A DNA stretch of 64,000 nt from Microvirga soli (GCF_016734765.1 NZ_JAERQE010000002.1:347723-411722); one strand, 5' to 3'. Counted from the stretch's first letter, positions 51,383 to 60,484 are shown. The notes: generated by a model not told the origin, from the sequence alone. Program-made: numbers and translations.

Positions 51383-51852
51383 TCTTGTTGGGCGCCGCTG
51401 TGTGGAGCGGATGCGAGCAGCGTGCCGGCAATGGTGCGCGAATGCCCGCGGAACTCGGCCACGACCTCGCCTTGAGCGTTGCGAACGGTGACGTCGTAGA
51501 TGCCCGAGCGGCCCGAGCGGTTGCGCTCCACCGCGTGGGCCGTGAGCGTGTCGCCCCTGCGCCCCGGTTGCAGGAACGTCACGGCGCATTGCTGCGCGAC
51601 CGTGCGCTGGTTGTAGGTGTTGCACGCGAAGGCAAAGGCCGAGTCGGCGAGCGTGAAGATGAAGCCACCATGACAGATGCCATGGCCGTTCGTCATGTCG
51701 GGCCGGATCGGCATGGACAGAACCGCCTCGCCTGGCGCAACCCGTTCCACGACCATGCCGAGGCCCTGGCTCGCCTGATCCTCGGCCCACATGGCCTGCG
51801 CGCAGGCTTGCGCGATGTCGTGCGCGGCGAGTGCGGAGGAGGGTGCGTCCAT
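51379..51852 (-). CDS. paaI: Phenylacetyl-CoA pathway thioesterase PaaI
   Basis: PaaI hydrolyses hydroxylated phenylacetyl-CoA and other stalled CoA esters, freeing CoA. The 157-residue hotdog protein has the classic NGHGICHGGFIFTLADSAFAFACN helix motif and VTFLQPGRRGDTLTAHA. Start and stop overlap the neighbouring genes by one to four bases, so it is tightly coupled to paaG and paaK. A more divergent hotdog gene lies at 41011. Confidence 0.95.
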   Translation of the reverse strand: MDAPSSALAAHDIAQACAQAMWAEDQASQGLGMVVERVAPGEAVLSMPIRPDMTNGHGICHGGFIFTLADSAFAFACNTYNQRTVAQQCAVTFLQPGRRGDTLTAHAVERNRSGRSGIYDVTVRNAQGEVVAEFRGHSRTIAGTLLASAPHSGAQQE

Positions 51853-52646
51853 CAGGCTTTTCCCGTGAATTTCGGCGACCGCTTCTCAAAGAACGCAGTG
51901 ACGCCCTCCAAGTAGTCCGGCGTGCGGCCTGCCTGGCCCTGCAGGTCGCGCTCAAGATCGAGTTGCCGGTCGAGATCGTTCGTTTCCGAGGCATTGAGGG
52001 CCTGCTTGATCAGGGCGAGCCCGGCCGTCGGCTGCGTGGCGAAATGAGCCGCCAGACGATTGGCCTCATCCATCAGGCTGGTGTCGTCGACCGCCTTCCA
52101 GATCATGCCCCAGGCCTCCGCCTGCTCGGCCGGAACAGGCTCCGCCAGGAGCGCGAGAGCGCGGGCGCGGGCAGGCCCCATGAGGCGCGGCAGGAACCAA
52201 GTTCCGCCAGAATCGGGAACGAGGCCGAGCTTCGCGAAAGCCTGGATGAATTTTGCCGAGCGCGCGGCCAGAACGATGTCGCAGGCCAGGGCAATGTTGG
52301 CCCCGGCACCGGCCGCGACGCCGTTGACGGCGCAGATGACCGGCATCTGCAGCGCGCGCAGCTTGCGAACGAGAGGGTTGTAGAGACGCTCGAGGGTGGA
52401 GGAGAGATCCGGCACCTGCCCGGGGCTGAAGACCCGGTCGGAGAGATCCTGCCCCGCACAGAACCCGCGCCCGGCGCCCGTGAGAACGATTGCCCTGCAG
52501 CTGTCGTCCACCTCCGCCTCGACGAGCGCGGACATCAATGCCGCGTGCATCGCCTCGTTGAAGGAGTTGAGGCGATCGGGACGGTTGAGGGTGATGATGC
52601 GGTATCCCTCCCGCCGCTCCGTGACGATGAGATCAGTCTCCACCAT
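51852..52646 (-). CDS. paaG: PaaG-type enoyl-CoA hydratase/isomerase
   Basis: PaaG converts the ring-1,2-epoxide of phenylacetyl-CoA to the oxepin-CoA. The 264-residue crotonase-fold protein has LNRPDRLNSFNEAMH, the oxyanion stretch GAGRGFCAGQDLSDR, and AVNGVAAGAGANIALACDIVLAA, with KLGLVPDSGGTWFLPRL carrying the active-site Asp, as in PaaG. The ATG at 52646 follows GGGAGGG; the frame opens further right but through the promoter. It heads the leftward paaG-paaI-paaK-paaR operon. Confidence 0.92.
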   Translation of the reverse strand: MVETDLIVTERREGYRIITLNRPDRLNSFNEAMHAALMSALVEAEVDDSCRAIVLTGAGRGFCAGQDLSDRVFSPGQVPDLSSTLERLYNPLVRKLRALQMPVICAVNGVAAGAGANIALACDIVLAARSAKFIQAFAKLGLVPDSGGTWFLPRLMGPARARALALLAEPVPAEQAEAWGMIWKAVDDTSLMDEANRLAAHFATQPTAGLALIKQALNASETNDLDRQLDLERDLQGQAGRTPDYLEGVTAFFEKRSPKFTGKA

Positions 52647-52976
52647 GGCCCTCCCGAAATGTCGCTGATGGCAAGCGGGCTTTCTGCGTCTTGTGTAGTA
52701 TTGACCAACCGTTCGGTCAATTATATTGATGGAGGAAACAGCGTCAATGAGCCAACACTCGGCCCTCAAGGGAGCAGAACGGGATGGCATGTTTCGACGA
52801 ACAGGATGCGTCTGCCACGCGCCGCAGCTTGAGTGCTGACGCCTGTTCGCCAGACATTGTGCTGCTGCCTTTCAAATCCCCGTGCTTCCCTTTCGCAACG
52901 AAGTTCAGGCTCCCGGCAGCCTCATGCCTTGCGCAACAATAAGAAAAACCGCCGACAACAAACCAGGAGGAAACAA
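52647..52976. promoter_or_regulatory. Divergent control region paaG / livJ with PaaR-type operator
   Basis: This 330-base region holds no gene. At 52701-52720 is TTGACCAACCGTTCGGTCAA, an imperfect palindrome whose outer six bases are perfect. It shares 15 of 17 bases with the paaZ site. On the minus strand TTGACC and TACACA are 17 bases apart; on the plus strand TTGACC and TATTGA are 17 bases apart. One operator could thus cover both divergent promoters. The 240-base leader towards livJ shows nothing else clear except AGGAGG before the livJ ATG. Confidence 0.65.
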
Positions 52977-54143
52977 ATGAAATCGAAAGCTACGTTCAAA
53001 ACCCTGTTGGTCGCCAGCGTCATGGCGCTTGGCGTGTCACAGGTCGCCCTCGCACAGGACACCGTCAAGATCGGCTCGGTTCTGTCAGTGACCGGGCCAT
53101 CCTCGTTCCTGGGCGAGCCTGAGGACAAGACGCTGCGGCTCTATGTCGACAAGATCAATGCGGCCGGCGGCGTGAACGGCAAGAAGCTCGAACTGGTGAT
53201 CTACGACGACGGCGGCGATGCCAACAAGGCGCGCACCTTCGCCACGCGTCTCGTCGAGGACGACGAAGTGATCGCCATGGTCGGCGGCACGACGACCGGC
53301 TCCACCATGGCGATGATCCCGGTATTCGAGGACGCCAAGGTGCCCTTCATTTCGCTCGCGGGCGCCATCGAGGTGATCGACCCCGTGCGCAAGTTCGTCT
53401 TCAAGACACCGCACACCGACAAGATGGCATGCGAAAAGATCTTCGAGGATCTGAAGAAGCGCAATCTCACGAAGATCGGCCTGGTGTCCGGCACCGACGG
53501 CTTCGGCGCTTCCATGCGGGCGCAATGCGTGAAGGTCGCGCCCACCTACGGCATGCAGATTATCGCCGACGAGAATTACGGCCCGCGTGACAGCGACATG
53601 ACCGCTCAGCTCACCAAGATCAAGAACACGGCCGGCGTGCAGGCGGTGGTGAATCCGGGCTTCGGCCAGGGGCCCGCCATCGTGACCCGCAACTATGCCC
53701 AGCTCGGCATGAACAACATCCCGTTCTACCAGAGCCACGGCGTCGCCTCGAAGAGCTTCATCGATCTCGCTGGGGCTGCGGCCGAGGGTGTCCGCCTGCC
53801 GGCTGCGGCGCTGCTCGTGGGTGACAAGCTGCCGGAGAGCGATCCGCAGAAGAAGGTGGTGACCGAGTACAAGCAAGCCTACGAGAGTGCCACTAAACAG
53901 CCCGTCTCGACCTTCGGCGGTCACGCCTATGATGGTCTCTTCATTCTGGTCGAGGCCATGAAGCGCGCGAACTCCACGGAGTCGCAGAAGATCCGTGACG
54001 AGATCGAGAAGACCAAGGGCTTCGTCGGCACCGGCGGCATCGTGAACATGTCGGCGACGGACCATCTCGGCCTCGATCTCTCGGCCTTCCGCATGCTTGA
54101 GATCAAGGGTGGCGACTGGAACCTGGTGGCATCAGGCAGCTGA
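52977..54143 (+). CDS. ABC transporter substrate-binding protein, LivJ type
   Basis: The periplasmic binding protein belongs to the branched-chain amino acid type (family 4/HAAT), which also includes aromatic-acid binders. A signal peptide (FKTLLVASVMALGVSQVALA) is cut before QDTVKIG. The mature part has GSVLSVTGPSSFLGEPEDKTLRLYVDKINAAGGVNGKKLELVIYDDGGD (about 53080-53220). The ATG at 52977 follows AGGAGG, giving 388 residues. It heads livJHMGF. Divergence from paaG at a shared operator suggests phenylacetate or another aromatic acid as ligand. Confidence 0.92.
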   Translation: MKSKATFKTLLVASVMALGVSQVALAQDTVKIGSVLSVTGPSSFLGEPEDKTLRLYVDKINAAGGVNGKKLELVIYDDGGDANKARTFATRLVEDDEVIAMVGGTTTGSTMAMIPVFEDAKVPFISLAGAIEVIDPVRKFVFKTPHTDKMACEKIFEDLKKRNLTKIGLVSGTDGFGASMRAQCVKVAPTYGMQIIADENYGPRDSDMTAQLTKIKNTAGVQAVVNPGFGQGPAIVTRNYAQLGMNNIPFYQSHGVASKSFIDLAGAAAEGVRLPAAALLVGDKLPESDPQKKVVTEYKQAYESATKQPVSTFGGHAYDGLFILVEAMKRANSTESQKIRDEIEKTKGFVGTGGIVNMSATDHLGLDLSAFRMLEIKGGDWNLVASGS

Positions 54144-54219
54144 TCTTCGCCGAAAGCGACTGAACGGGAGGCGGGTGTCCGCCTCCCGTTCGGCAACCTG
54201 AAGGTCGCGGGACAAATTC

Positions 54220-55092
54220 ATGGCCGAGTTCCTCCAGTTCCTCATCTCCGGTCTGACGGTGGGCGCTGTCTATGCGCTTGTCGCGCTGGGCTTCACGCTG
54301 ATCTACAACGCATCCGGCGTGGTGAACTTCGCCCAGGGCGAGTTCGTCATGCTCGGCGGGATGGTGACGGTGTTCGCTTCAGCCGCCGGCGTACCGCTGG
54401 TGCTGGCCGCTTTCATCGCGGTTGTGGTCGCCGTCGTGATCGGGCTTCTGCTCCATCGCCTTGCGATCGAGCCTGCCCGCGGCGCATCCGCCGTGACCCT
54501 CATCATCATTACCATCGGGGCGTCGATCCTTTTTCGAGGCATCGCCGCCATCATCTTCGACAAGCAGTTTCACAAGCTTCCCGGCTTCACGGGAGAGACG
54601 CCGATCGACATCCTGGGTGCCGCCGTCCAGCCGCAGAGCTTCTGGGTTCTCGGCGGCGCCGCGGTCGTGGTGGTGGCGCTCTACGTGTTTCTTGAGCACA
54701 CGCTCCTTGGCAAGGCCGTTCTGGCGACGGCCGCGAACCGGCTGGCAGCACGGCTCGTCGGCATCAACACCACCACGATCATGGCGCTCGCCTTTGGCGG
54801 CTCCGCGGCCATCGGAGCGATTGCGGGCATTCTCGTCACGCCGATTACGTTGACCAGCTACGATGTCGGCACGCTCCTGGCCCTGAAAGGATTCGCCGCC
54901 GCCATGCTCGGAGGCATGGGCAATCCTGTCGGCGCGGTGGTCGGCGGGCTGCTTCTCGGTCTGCTGGAAGCGTTCGGTGCGGGATACCTGAGCTCCACCT
55001 ACAAGGATGCCTTCGCGTTCCTGGTCATCCTCATCGTCCTGTTCGTGGCTCCTCAGGGCCTGTTCGGGCGCCGGGTTGTGGAGAGGGTGTGA
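54220..55092 (+). CDS. ABC transporter permease, LivH type
   Basis: This is an inner-membrane permease of the HAAT transporter. The 290 residues have about eight helices, with the family patterns GLTVGAVYALVALGFTLIYNASGVVNFAQGEF and GGMGNPVGAVVGGLLLGLLEAFGAGYLSS near the C-terminus. It lies 76 bases after the binding-protein gene. Its stop overlaps the LivM start. Confidence 0.94.
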   Translation: MAEFLQFLISGLTVGAVYALVALGFTLIYNASGVVNFAQGEFVMLGGMVTVFASAAGVPLVLAAFIAVVVAVVIGLLLHRLAIEPARGASAVTLIIITIGASILFRGIAAIIFDKQFHKLPGFTGETPIDILGAAVQPQSFWVLGGAAVVVVALYVFLEHTLLGKAVLATAANRLAARLVGINTTTIMALAFGGSAAIGAIAGILVTPITLTSYDVGTLLALKGFAAAMLGGMGNPVGAVVGGLLLGLLEAFGAGYLSSTYKDAFAFLVILIVLFVAPQGLFGRRVVERV

Positions 55093-56042
55093 GAATGGGT
55101 GCTCTCCTGAACCAACGCTTCCTGACCCTTGCCGTGTTGGCGGTTGTGATTGCTGTCCTCCCGTTTGTCTTTCCCTCAAGCTACTACTTCCGCGTGGCGT
55201 CGCTCGTGTGGGTGTCGGCGCTGGCGGCCATCGGCCTCAACATCCTCATGGGGCAGGCGGGCCAGGTCAGTCTCGGCCACGCGGCATTTTTCGGGATAGG
55301 CGCCTATGCTGTCGCCATCGGCCCGACGCATCTCGGCATTCCACCCTGGGCGGCGCTTTTGATCGGCGCGGCTCTCTCCGCCGTGCTCGCCTATCTCGTG
55401 GGACGTCCGATCCTGCGGCTGAAAGGGCACTATCTCGCCATCGCAACTCTCGGCCTCGGTGTGCTCGTCGCGCTTGTGATCTCGACGGAGAGCGGATGGA
55501 CCGGTGGGCCGGACGGGATGCCCGTCGAGCGCCTGACCCTGTTCGGCTGGCGTGTCAGCGGTTCCTATACATGGTACTGGGTGACGGGTGCGCTTCTGCT
55601 CGTCGGAACCTGGATCGCGCTCAATCTCGACGAGACACCAACAGGACGGGCCTTCCGTGCGCTGCATGACAGCGAGGTCGCCGCCCAGGTGGTGGGCGTC
55701 GATGTTGCCCGCTTCAAGCTGCAGGCCTTCGTGATCGCCGCCGTCTATGCCTCGATCGCCGGTTCAGCCCTGGCCTTCATGAACGGCTTCATCAACCCGG
55801 ATCAGGCGGGCTTCCTGCACTCCGTGGAACTCGTTACCATCGTGGTGCTCGGGGGGCTTGGATCCGTCGTCGGCAGCATTGTCGGCGCGGTCGTTCTGGT
55901 GACGCTGCCGCAGGCGCTGACGATGTTTCACGAATACGAGCACCTGCTGCTCGGGCTCATCATCGTCGTGTCCATGATCTTCATGCGCAACGGCATCGTG
56001 CCGAGTCTCTCCGGCCTGTTCCTCAGGAGGGCGCGGTCATGA
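55089..56042 (+). CDS. ABC transporter permease, LivM type
   Basis: This is the second permease of the HAAT transporter, 317 residues (or 315 from the ATG at 55095). Family signs are NILMGQAGQVSLGHAAFFGIGAYA, GHYLAIATLGLGVLV, GRAFRALHDSEVAAQVVGVDVARFKLQAFV, and VVLGGLGSVVGSIVGA. The GTG start overlaps the LivH stop, and the stop overlaps the LivG start (ATGA). Confidence 0.94.
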   Translation: MRMGALLNQRFLTLAVLAVVIAVLPFVFPSSYYFRVASLVWVSALAAIGLNILMGQAGQVSLGHAAFFGIGAYAVAIGPTHLGIPPWAALLIGAALSAVLAYLVGRPILRLKGHYLAIATLGLGVLVALVISTESGWTGGPDGMPVERLTLFGWRVSGSYTWYWVTGALLLVGTWIALNLDETPTGRAFRALHDSEVAAQVVGVDVARFKLQAFVIAAVYASIAGSALAFMNGFINPDQAGFLHSVELVTIVVLGGLGSVVGSIVGAVVLVTLPQALTMFHEYEHLLLGLIIVVSMIFMRNGIVPSLSGLFLRRARS

Positions 56043-56821
56043 CAATCCTCAAGGCAACCGATATCGGCATTTCCTTCGGTGGGGTGAAAGCCGTCGATGG
56101 CGTGAGCTTCTCCGTGAGCCCGGGCCAGATTCTCTCGATCATCGGCCCCAATGGGGCGGGAAAGACGACCCTCTTCAACATCGTGTCGGGCATCTATGCG
56201 GCAAGCCGTGGCACGATCCACTTGGCCGATGAGGATGTGACCGGTCTTTCGCCGCACAAGTTGGCAGCGCGCGGGCTGTCCCGCACGTTCCAGAACCTGC
56301 AGATCTTCCAGCGCATGACGGCCTGCGAGAACGTGATGGTCGGGCGCCACCTCCGGGAGAAATGCAGTCTCCTGCCGGCGCTGTTCAGAACGCCGTCCGT
56401 GACGCGCCAGAACCGGGAAACGCGGGCTGCCGCGCTCGATCTCCTTGCTTATGTCGGCTTGAAGGATGTGGCCGACGTGCCGGCCGGCTCTCTTCCCTAC
56501 GGGGCCTGCAAGCGTCTCGAGATCGCCCGCGCTCTTGCCGCCGAGCCGCGCGTGCTGCTTCTCGACGAACCGGCCGCCGGATGCAATGCGGTCGAGACCG
56601 AGGAGATCGATCATCTGATCCGGCAGGTCGCCGACCGGGGTGTCGCGGTCGTTCTCGTCGAGCACGACATGAAGCTCGTCATGAAGATCTCCGACAGGAT
56701 CCTGGTCCTTGAGCGAGGCAGGCCGCTGGCCGAGGGAACGCCGCGGGAGGTGCGCGATGATCCAAAGGTCCTTGAGGCTTATCTGGGACAGCACGGCGCC
56801 CGGGAGGCTGCCCGTGCTTGA
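56039..56821 (+). CDS. ABC transporter ATP-binding protein, LivG type
   Basis: This is an ATPase of the HAAT transporter, 260 residues. It has Walker A GPNGAGKTT, the LSRTFQNLQIFQRMTACENVMVG stretch typical of LivG, a variant signature YGACKRLEIARAL, and Walker B LLLDEPAAGCN followed by VETEEI. The usual Met of AAGMN is Cys here, a small oddity. The stop overlaps the LivF start region by eight bases. Confidence 0.94.
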   Translation: MTILKATDIGISFGGVKAVDGVSFSVSPGQILSIIGPNGAGKTTLFNIVSGIYAASRGTIHLADEDVTGLSPHKLAARGLSRTFQNLQIFQRMTACENVMVGRHLREKCSLLPALFRTPSVTRQNRETRAAALDLLAYVGLKDVADVPAGSLPYGACKRLEIARALAAEPRVLLLDEPAAGCNAVETEEIDHLIRQVADRGVAVVLVEHDMKLVMKISDRILVLERGRPLAEGTPREVRDDPKVLEAYLGQHGAREAARA

Positions 56822-57518
56822 GGTGGAAAACCTGCGCAGCGCCTATGGCCGGATCGAAGTCCTCAAGGGCGTCAGCCTCGAGGTGCATGCCGGGGAGGTT
56901 GTAGCGCTCGTCGGCGCGAATGGCGCGGGAAAGACGACGCTGCTGCGTGCGCTTTCCGGTGTGCAGCCGATGACCGGCGGGGAGATCCGCTTCAAGGGAC
57001 AACGCATCGACCGTCTGGCGCCGCATCAGCGGGTAGAACTCGGGATCACCCAGTCGCCCGAGGGCCGGCAGGTGTTCGGACCTCTGACAGTCGAGGACAA
57101 TCTGAGGCTTGGAGCCTACAGGCGGCGCGACAAGGAGATCGAGCAGGATCGCGACCGGGTTTTCGCAATGTTTCCGATCCTGGCCGAGAAGCGCCATCTT
57201 CTGGCTGGAGGATTGTCGGGCGGCCAGCAGCAGATGCTGGCTATCGGGCGGGCCCTGATGGGGCGTCCCAAGCTCCTGCTGCTGGACGAGCCGTCGCTTG
57301 GATTGTCGCCGCTCCTGGTCGATCAGATTCTGGATGCCATCGTGTCACTGAGGAAGGACGGGATCACGGTGCTTCTCGTGGAGCAGAATGCCAGCGCAGC
57401 TCTGGCGATTGCCGATCGCGGCTATGTGCTTGAGACCGGCAAGGTGGCCTATAGCGGAACGGGTTCCTCCCTGCTCGCCGACCCTCAGGTGAAGGCGGCC
57501 TATCTCGGGATCGAGTAA
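56814..57518 (+). CDS. ABC transporter ATP-binding protein, LivF type (GTG start)
   Basis: This is the second ATPase of the transporter, 234 residues. It has Walker A GANGAGKTT, ITQSPEGRQVFGPLTVEDNLRLGAY, signature LSGGQQQMLAIGRAL and Walker B LLLDEPSLGLSP. The open frame begins far upstream inside livG. I choose the GTG at 56814 because GGGAGG lies six bases before it and MLEVENLRSAYG is where LivF proteins begin. It completes a five-gene transporter operon. Confidence 0.93.
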   Translation: MLEVENLRSAYGRIEVLKGVSLEVHAGEVVALVGANGAGKTTLLRALSGVQPMTGGEIRFKGQRIDRLAPHQRVELGITQSPEGRQVFGPLTVEDNLRLGAYRRRDKEIEQDRDRVFAMFPILAEKRHLLAGGLSGGQQQMLAIGRALMGRPKLLLLDEPSLGLSPLLVDQILDAIVSLRKDGITVLLVEQNASAALAIADRGYVLETGKVAYSGTGSSLLADPQVKAAYLGIE

Positions 57519-57531
57519 TCCGCCTGGCCGT

Positions 57532-57750
57532 TCATCGCGGTGCGTCCCCAACGGCTTCCATGCTTTGCTTCGCGAGGGCGATGGCCTCTTGGAGCACCGC
57601 ATGCTCGCCGATATGGTTGGCCAGGATCAGCACAAGGCGGCTGTTGAGCGCCGCGCTGTCTTCATCCGACAATCCCCGGTGCGCCTCGATCAACGCGCGA
57701 TAGCTGCGGTCCGGGTCGGCCAAACGGCTCTCAGTTACGAGCGTACTCAC
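57532..57750 (-). CDS. DUF2783 domain protein
   Basis: The 72-residue protein matches the small DUF2783 family (DRSYRALIEAHRGLSDEDSAALNSRLVLILANHIGEHAVLQEAI, about 57560-57705). Members usually sit beside FAD-dependent aromatic hydroxylases, as here. Its ATG overlaps the hydroxylase stop (ATGA). Its function is unknown; a helper or subunit of the hydroxylase is a reasonable guess. Confidence 0.85.
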   Translation of the reverse strand: MSTLVTESRLADPDRSYRALIEAHRGLSDEDSAALNSRLVLILANHIGEHAVLQEAIALAKQSMEAVGDAPR

Positions 57751-59351
57751 GCAGGACCTCCCTCAAAGCCTCTCATGCGGCGCGAAGCGCTTTCGATCAT
57801 CGCGGGCGCGGCATGGCGCCAGCGTGCCGCAAGATGCTGGTCAGGGCGCACGAAGTAGGTGCTTCCAGGGCTCGCATCGAACCGTTTTGCGAACAGGCCG
57901 TGCTCGTCGATGAGGTCATCGCCGAGGACGAGAACGCGATGGCCATTCGGCGGTACCGCGCCATTCGGCACGTGAAGGATTGTCTCCTCGCCACCAAGGG
58001 CCTCCAGCAGCCAAATGGACTTTCCATTGCGGTCCCGCATGGGGGCGTCGGGAAGAGGAGCACCAAGATGGGCGGAACCGGACCAGGTATCCACATCCGG
58101 CGTCGACAAGGGCGTGTCATAGCGCGATGGCATCGACAGCCTGCCTGAGTTCACCATCCGTTTGGCAAAGGGAGCATGGCGCGCAAGAGCCAAGGTCGCG
58201 TCGCGAAAGCGAAGCTCCTGCGCCGAGCGTGGCGCGATGAAATCCGTCGAGCGGGTCGAGTGGCCGATATTCTCATCGGCTGCAGCCGAGCGTTCGACAT
58301 CGTAGGACTCGATCAGGCTCTCCGGCGCCTCGCCTTTGAGGATCGACGCGAGCTTCCAGCTCAAGTTGTCCGCATCCTGAATGCCGGAATTCGCGCCCCG
58401 CGCGCCGAAGGGCGAGACCTGATGGGCTGCGTCTCCGGCAAAGACCACGCGGCCATGCACGAAGCGTTCAAGGCGACGGCACTGGAAGGTGTAGACCGAG
58501 ACCCACTCCAGTAGGAAATCGTCGTGCCCCAGCATCTGCCTGAGCCTTGGGATCACCCTCTCGGGCGCCTGCTCGGCCTTCGCATCCGCATCGGATCCCA
58601 ATTGAAGATCGATGCGCCAGACGTCGTCCGGCTGCTTGTGCAGCAGAGCAGATCGGCCTTCATGGAAAGGTGGGTCGAACCAGAACCAGCGCTCGGGCGG
58701 AAAATCACCCTTCATCTTCACGTCGGCAATCAGAAAACGATCCTCGAAAGCTTCACCCTGGAACGAGAGACCCAGCATTCCGCGCAAAGCGGAGCGCGCG
58801 CCATCGGCGGCGACAACCCAATCGGCGTCGAGATTGTAGGAGCCTTCAGGTGTCTCGACCGTGAGCGTTGCGCCATCATTGCGGCGCTGCAGGTCGATCA
58901 CCTTGTTGCGCCAGCGGATCTCAAGATTCGGGAGCGTCGCAGCACGCTCGACCAGGGCATGCTCCAGATAATACTGCTGCAGGTTGATGAAAGCCGGCAT
59001 CTTGTGCCCGTCCTCGGGCAGAAGGTCGAAGGCATAGAGCAGGTCGTTGTTCTGGAAGACCTTGCCGATCTTCCAGGTGATGCCCTTCTCGAGGCAGGGC
59101 TCTGCAACGCCGAGCCGGTCGAGGATCTCCAGTGTGCGCTTGGCATAGCAGATGCCGCGTGAGCCTTCGCCGATCCGGTCCGCATCGTCGAGCAGCACGA
59201 CAGGAACGCCGCGCTGCGCGAGGTCGATGGCCGTGCAAAGGCCCACGGGGCCGGCTCCGACAACAACAACGGGATGCCCGGCAGGAGAGGGGCGATCCTG
59301 ATCGGCGCAGCGGCGGTAGCCGAATTGATAGAGGGCCTTGCGGGTGTTCAT
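57747..59351 (-). CDS. FAD-dependent aromatic hydroxylase (MhpA-like)
   Basis: This is a flavoprotein monooxygenase of the phenol/3-(3-hydroxyphenyl)propionate hydroxylase type, 534 residues. It has the dinucleotide-binding VVVVGAGPVGLCTAIDLAQRG near residue 28-48, the DG motif WVVAADGARSALR, and the GD motif VVFAGDAAHQVSPFGARGANSGIQDADNL (about 58360-58450). A C-terminal thioredoxin-like domain follows. I start at the ATG at 59351 after GGGGA. It lies 33 bases after the MBL gene and is coupled to the DUF2783 gene. The substrate is unknown; a hydroxylated aromatic acid is likely. Confidence 0.88.
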   Translation of the reverse strand: MNTRKALYQFGYRRCADQDRPSPAGHPVVVVGAGPVGLCTAIDLAQRGVPVVLLDDADRIGEGSRGICYAKRTLEILDRLGVAEPCLEKGITWKIGKVFQNNDLLYAFDLLPEDGHKMPAFINLQQYYLEHALVERAATLPNLEIRWRNKVIDLQRRNDGATLTVETPEGSYNLDADWVVAADGARSALRGMLGLSFQGEAFEDRFLIADVKMKGDFPPERWFWFDPPFHEGRSALLHKQPDDVWRIDLQLGSDADAKAEQAPERVIPRLRQMLGHDDFLLEWVSVYTFQCRRLERFVHGRVVFAGDAAHQVSPFGARGANSGIQDADNLSWKLASILKGEAPESLIESYDVERSAAADENIGHSTRSTDFIAPRSAQELRFRDATLALARHAPFAKRMVNSGRLSMPSRYDTPLSTPDVDTWSGSAHLGAPLPDAPMRDRNGKSIWLLEALGGEETILHVPNGAVPPNGHRVLVLGDDLIDEHGLFAKRFDASPGSTYFVRPDQHLAARWRHAAPAMIESASRRMRGFEGGPA

Positions 59352-59384
59352 GAAACTTCCCCTTCCTCTATCGCCCAACAAGCG

Positions 59385-60341
59385 TCAGCCCTGAAGGGCG
59401 GCCCACATCTCACGGTCCCGTTCGGCAGTCCAGATGACGGGATGATCGATGCCCGAAGCCTCATCGAAGGCTCGCGAGACGTTGAAGGGAAGGCAGTGCT
59501 CATAGATGGCGAAGCTCCCGAACTTCGGGTCCATGACCTCGCGGGTGGCCGCAAAGGTCTCCTTCAGCGAACGCCCGCGTGCCACTGACAGTTCGGCCGC
59601 GCCATAGAGGCTGGTGACGAAATCGCGGGTCATGGCTGCCGCCTCACGGACCTGTTGGTTCCCCTGCAGGGCAGCGCCGCGGCCGGGCGCGATGGCCTGC
59701 GGCCGGAAGTCCAGGATGCTGTCGAGCGTCAGCGGCCATTCGCGCAGGTAAGCATCGCCGCAATAACAGGCCGAGTGATACTCGACGAGATCACCCGTGA
59801 ACATCACCTCGGCATCCGGCACCCAGGCGACGATATCGCCTGCGGTATGCCCGGCGCCCAGATGAAACAGCTTCACCTCACGTTTGCCAAGAAAGACCGA
59901 CATGCCCCTCTCGAAGGTGAGAGTGGGCCAGGTCAGCCCTTCCGGAATGCTGTTCTCGCCGCGAAAGAGACGCGGGAAGCGCCCGATCTCCGAAGCCTTG
60001 TCCTGCTCGCCGCGCTCCATGATGAGATCGTAGGTGGCGTTCGACGCGATAATGCCCTGCGCATTATAGGCCGAGGCGCCGAGAACCCGGACGGCATGGT
60101 AGTGGGACAGAACCACATACTTGATCGGCTTGTCCGTCACGGACCGCACGCGGGCGATCACATCCTCGGCCATCATCGGAGTAGCCTGGGCGTCGATGAC
60201 CATGCAGCCGTCGTCGCCCACGATAATGCCGGAATTGGGATCGCCCTCGGCCGTATAGGCGTAAAGACCCGGGCCGATCTCCGTGAAGGATACGGTTTTT
60301 GCGGCTGTGTCCGCCGTCGAGGCGAAAGCTTTCTCGGCCAT
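59385..60341 (-). CDS. MBL-fold protein with altered metal motif
   Basis: This is a metallo-beta-lactamase-fold protein of 318 residues. The canonical HxHxDH reads HYHAVR here (His80, His82, then Val84 and Arg85), so the second-metal ligands Asp and His are lost. Later ligands remain in GAGHTAGDIVAW and FTGDLVEYH. It may bind one metal or none. The ATG at 60341 follows GGGAGG. It heads a leftward operon with the FAD hydroxylase and the DUF2783 protein, so it may hydrolyse a product of that pathway. Confidence 0.88.
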   Translation of the reverse strand: MAEKAFASTADTAAKTVSFTEIGPGLYAYTAEGDPNSGIIVGDDGCMVIDAQATPMMAEDVIARVRSVTDKPIKYVVLSHYHAVRVLGASAYNAQGIIASNATYDLIMERGEQDKASEIGRFPRLFRGENSIPEGLTWPTLTFERGMSVFLGKREVKLFHLGAGHTAGDIVAWVPDAEVMFTGDLVEYHSACYCGDAYLREWPLTLDSILDFRPQAIAPGRGAALQGNQQVREAAAMTRDFVTSLYGAAELSVARGRSLKETFAATREVMDPKFGSFAIYEHCLPFNVSRAFDEASGIDHPVIWTAERDREMWAALQG

Positions 60342-60484
60342 GGCGATCCTCCCGTCATAAGCTACAGTCTCTACTGCCAATCAGCACAAGCACGTGGGCG
60401 TATGACTGCATTCGTTTAGAGGCAGGGTAGCCGCGATCTACCGATCGTCAAGTTTGTGTATCGATGATCTTATCTGGAGCCGGC

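Noticed and set aside
50027..51994. A 655-codon version of PaaK
   Set aside because: The first 204 codons read paaI in the wrong frame and give Arg-rich nonsense. PaaK homology starts at the ATG at 51382.
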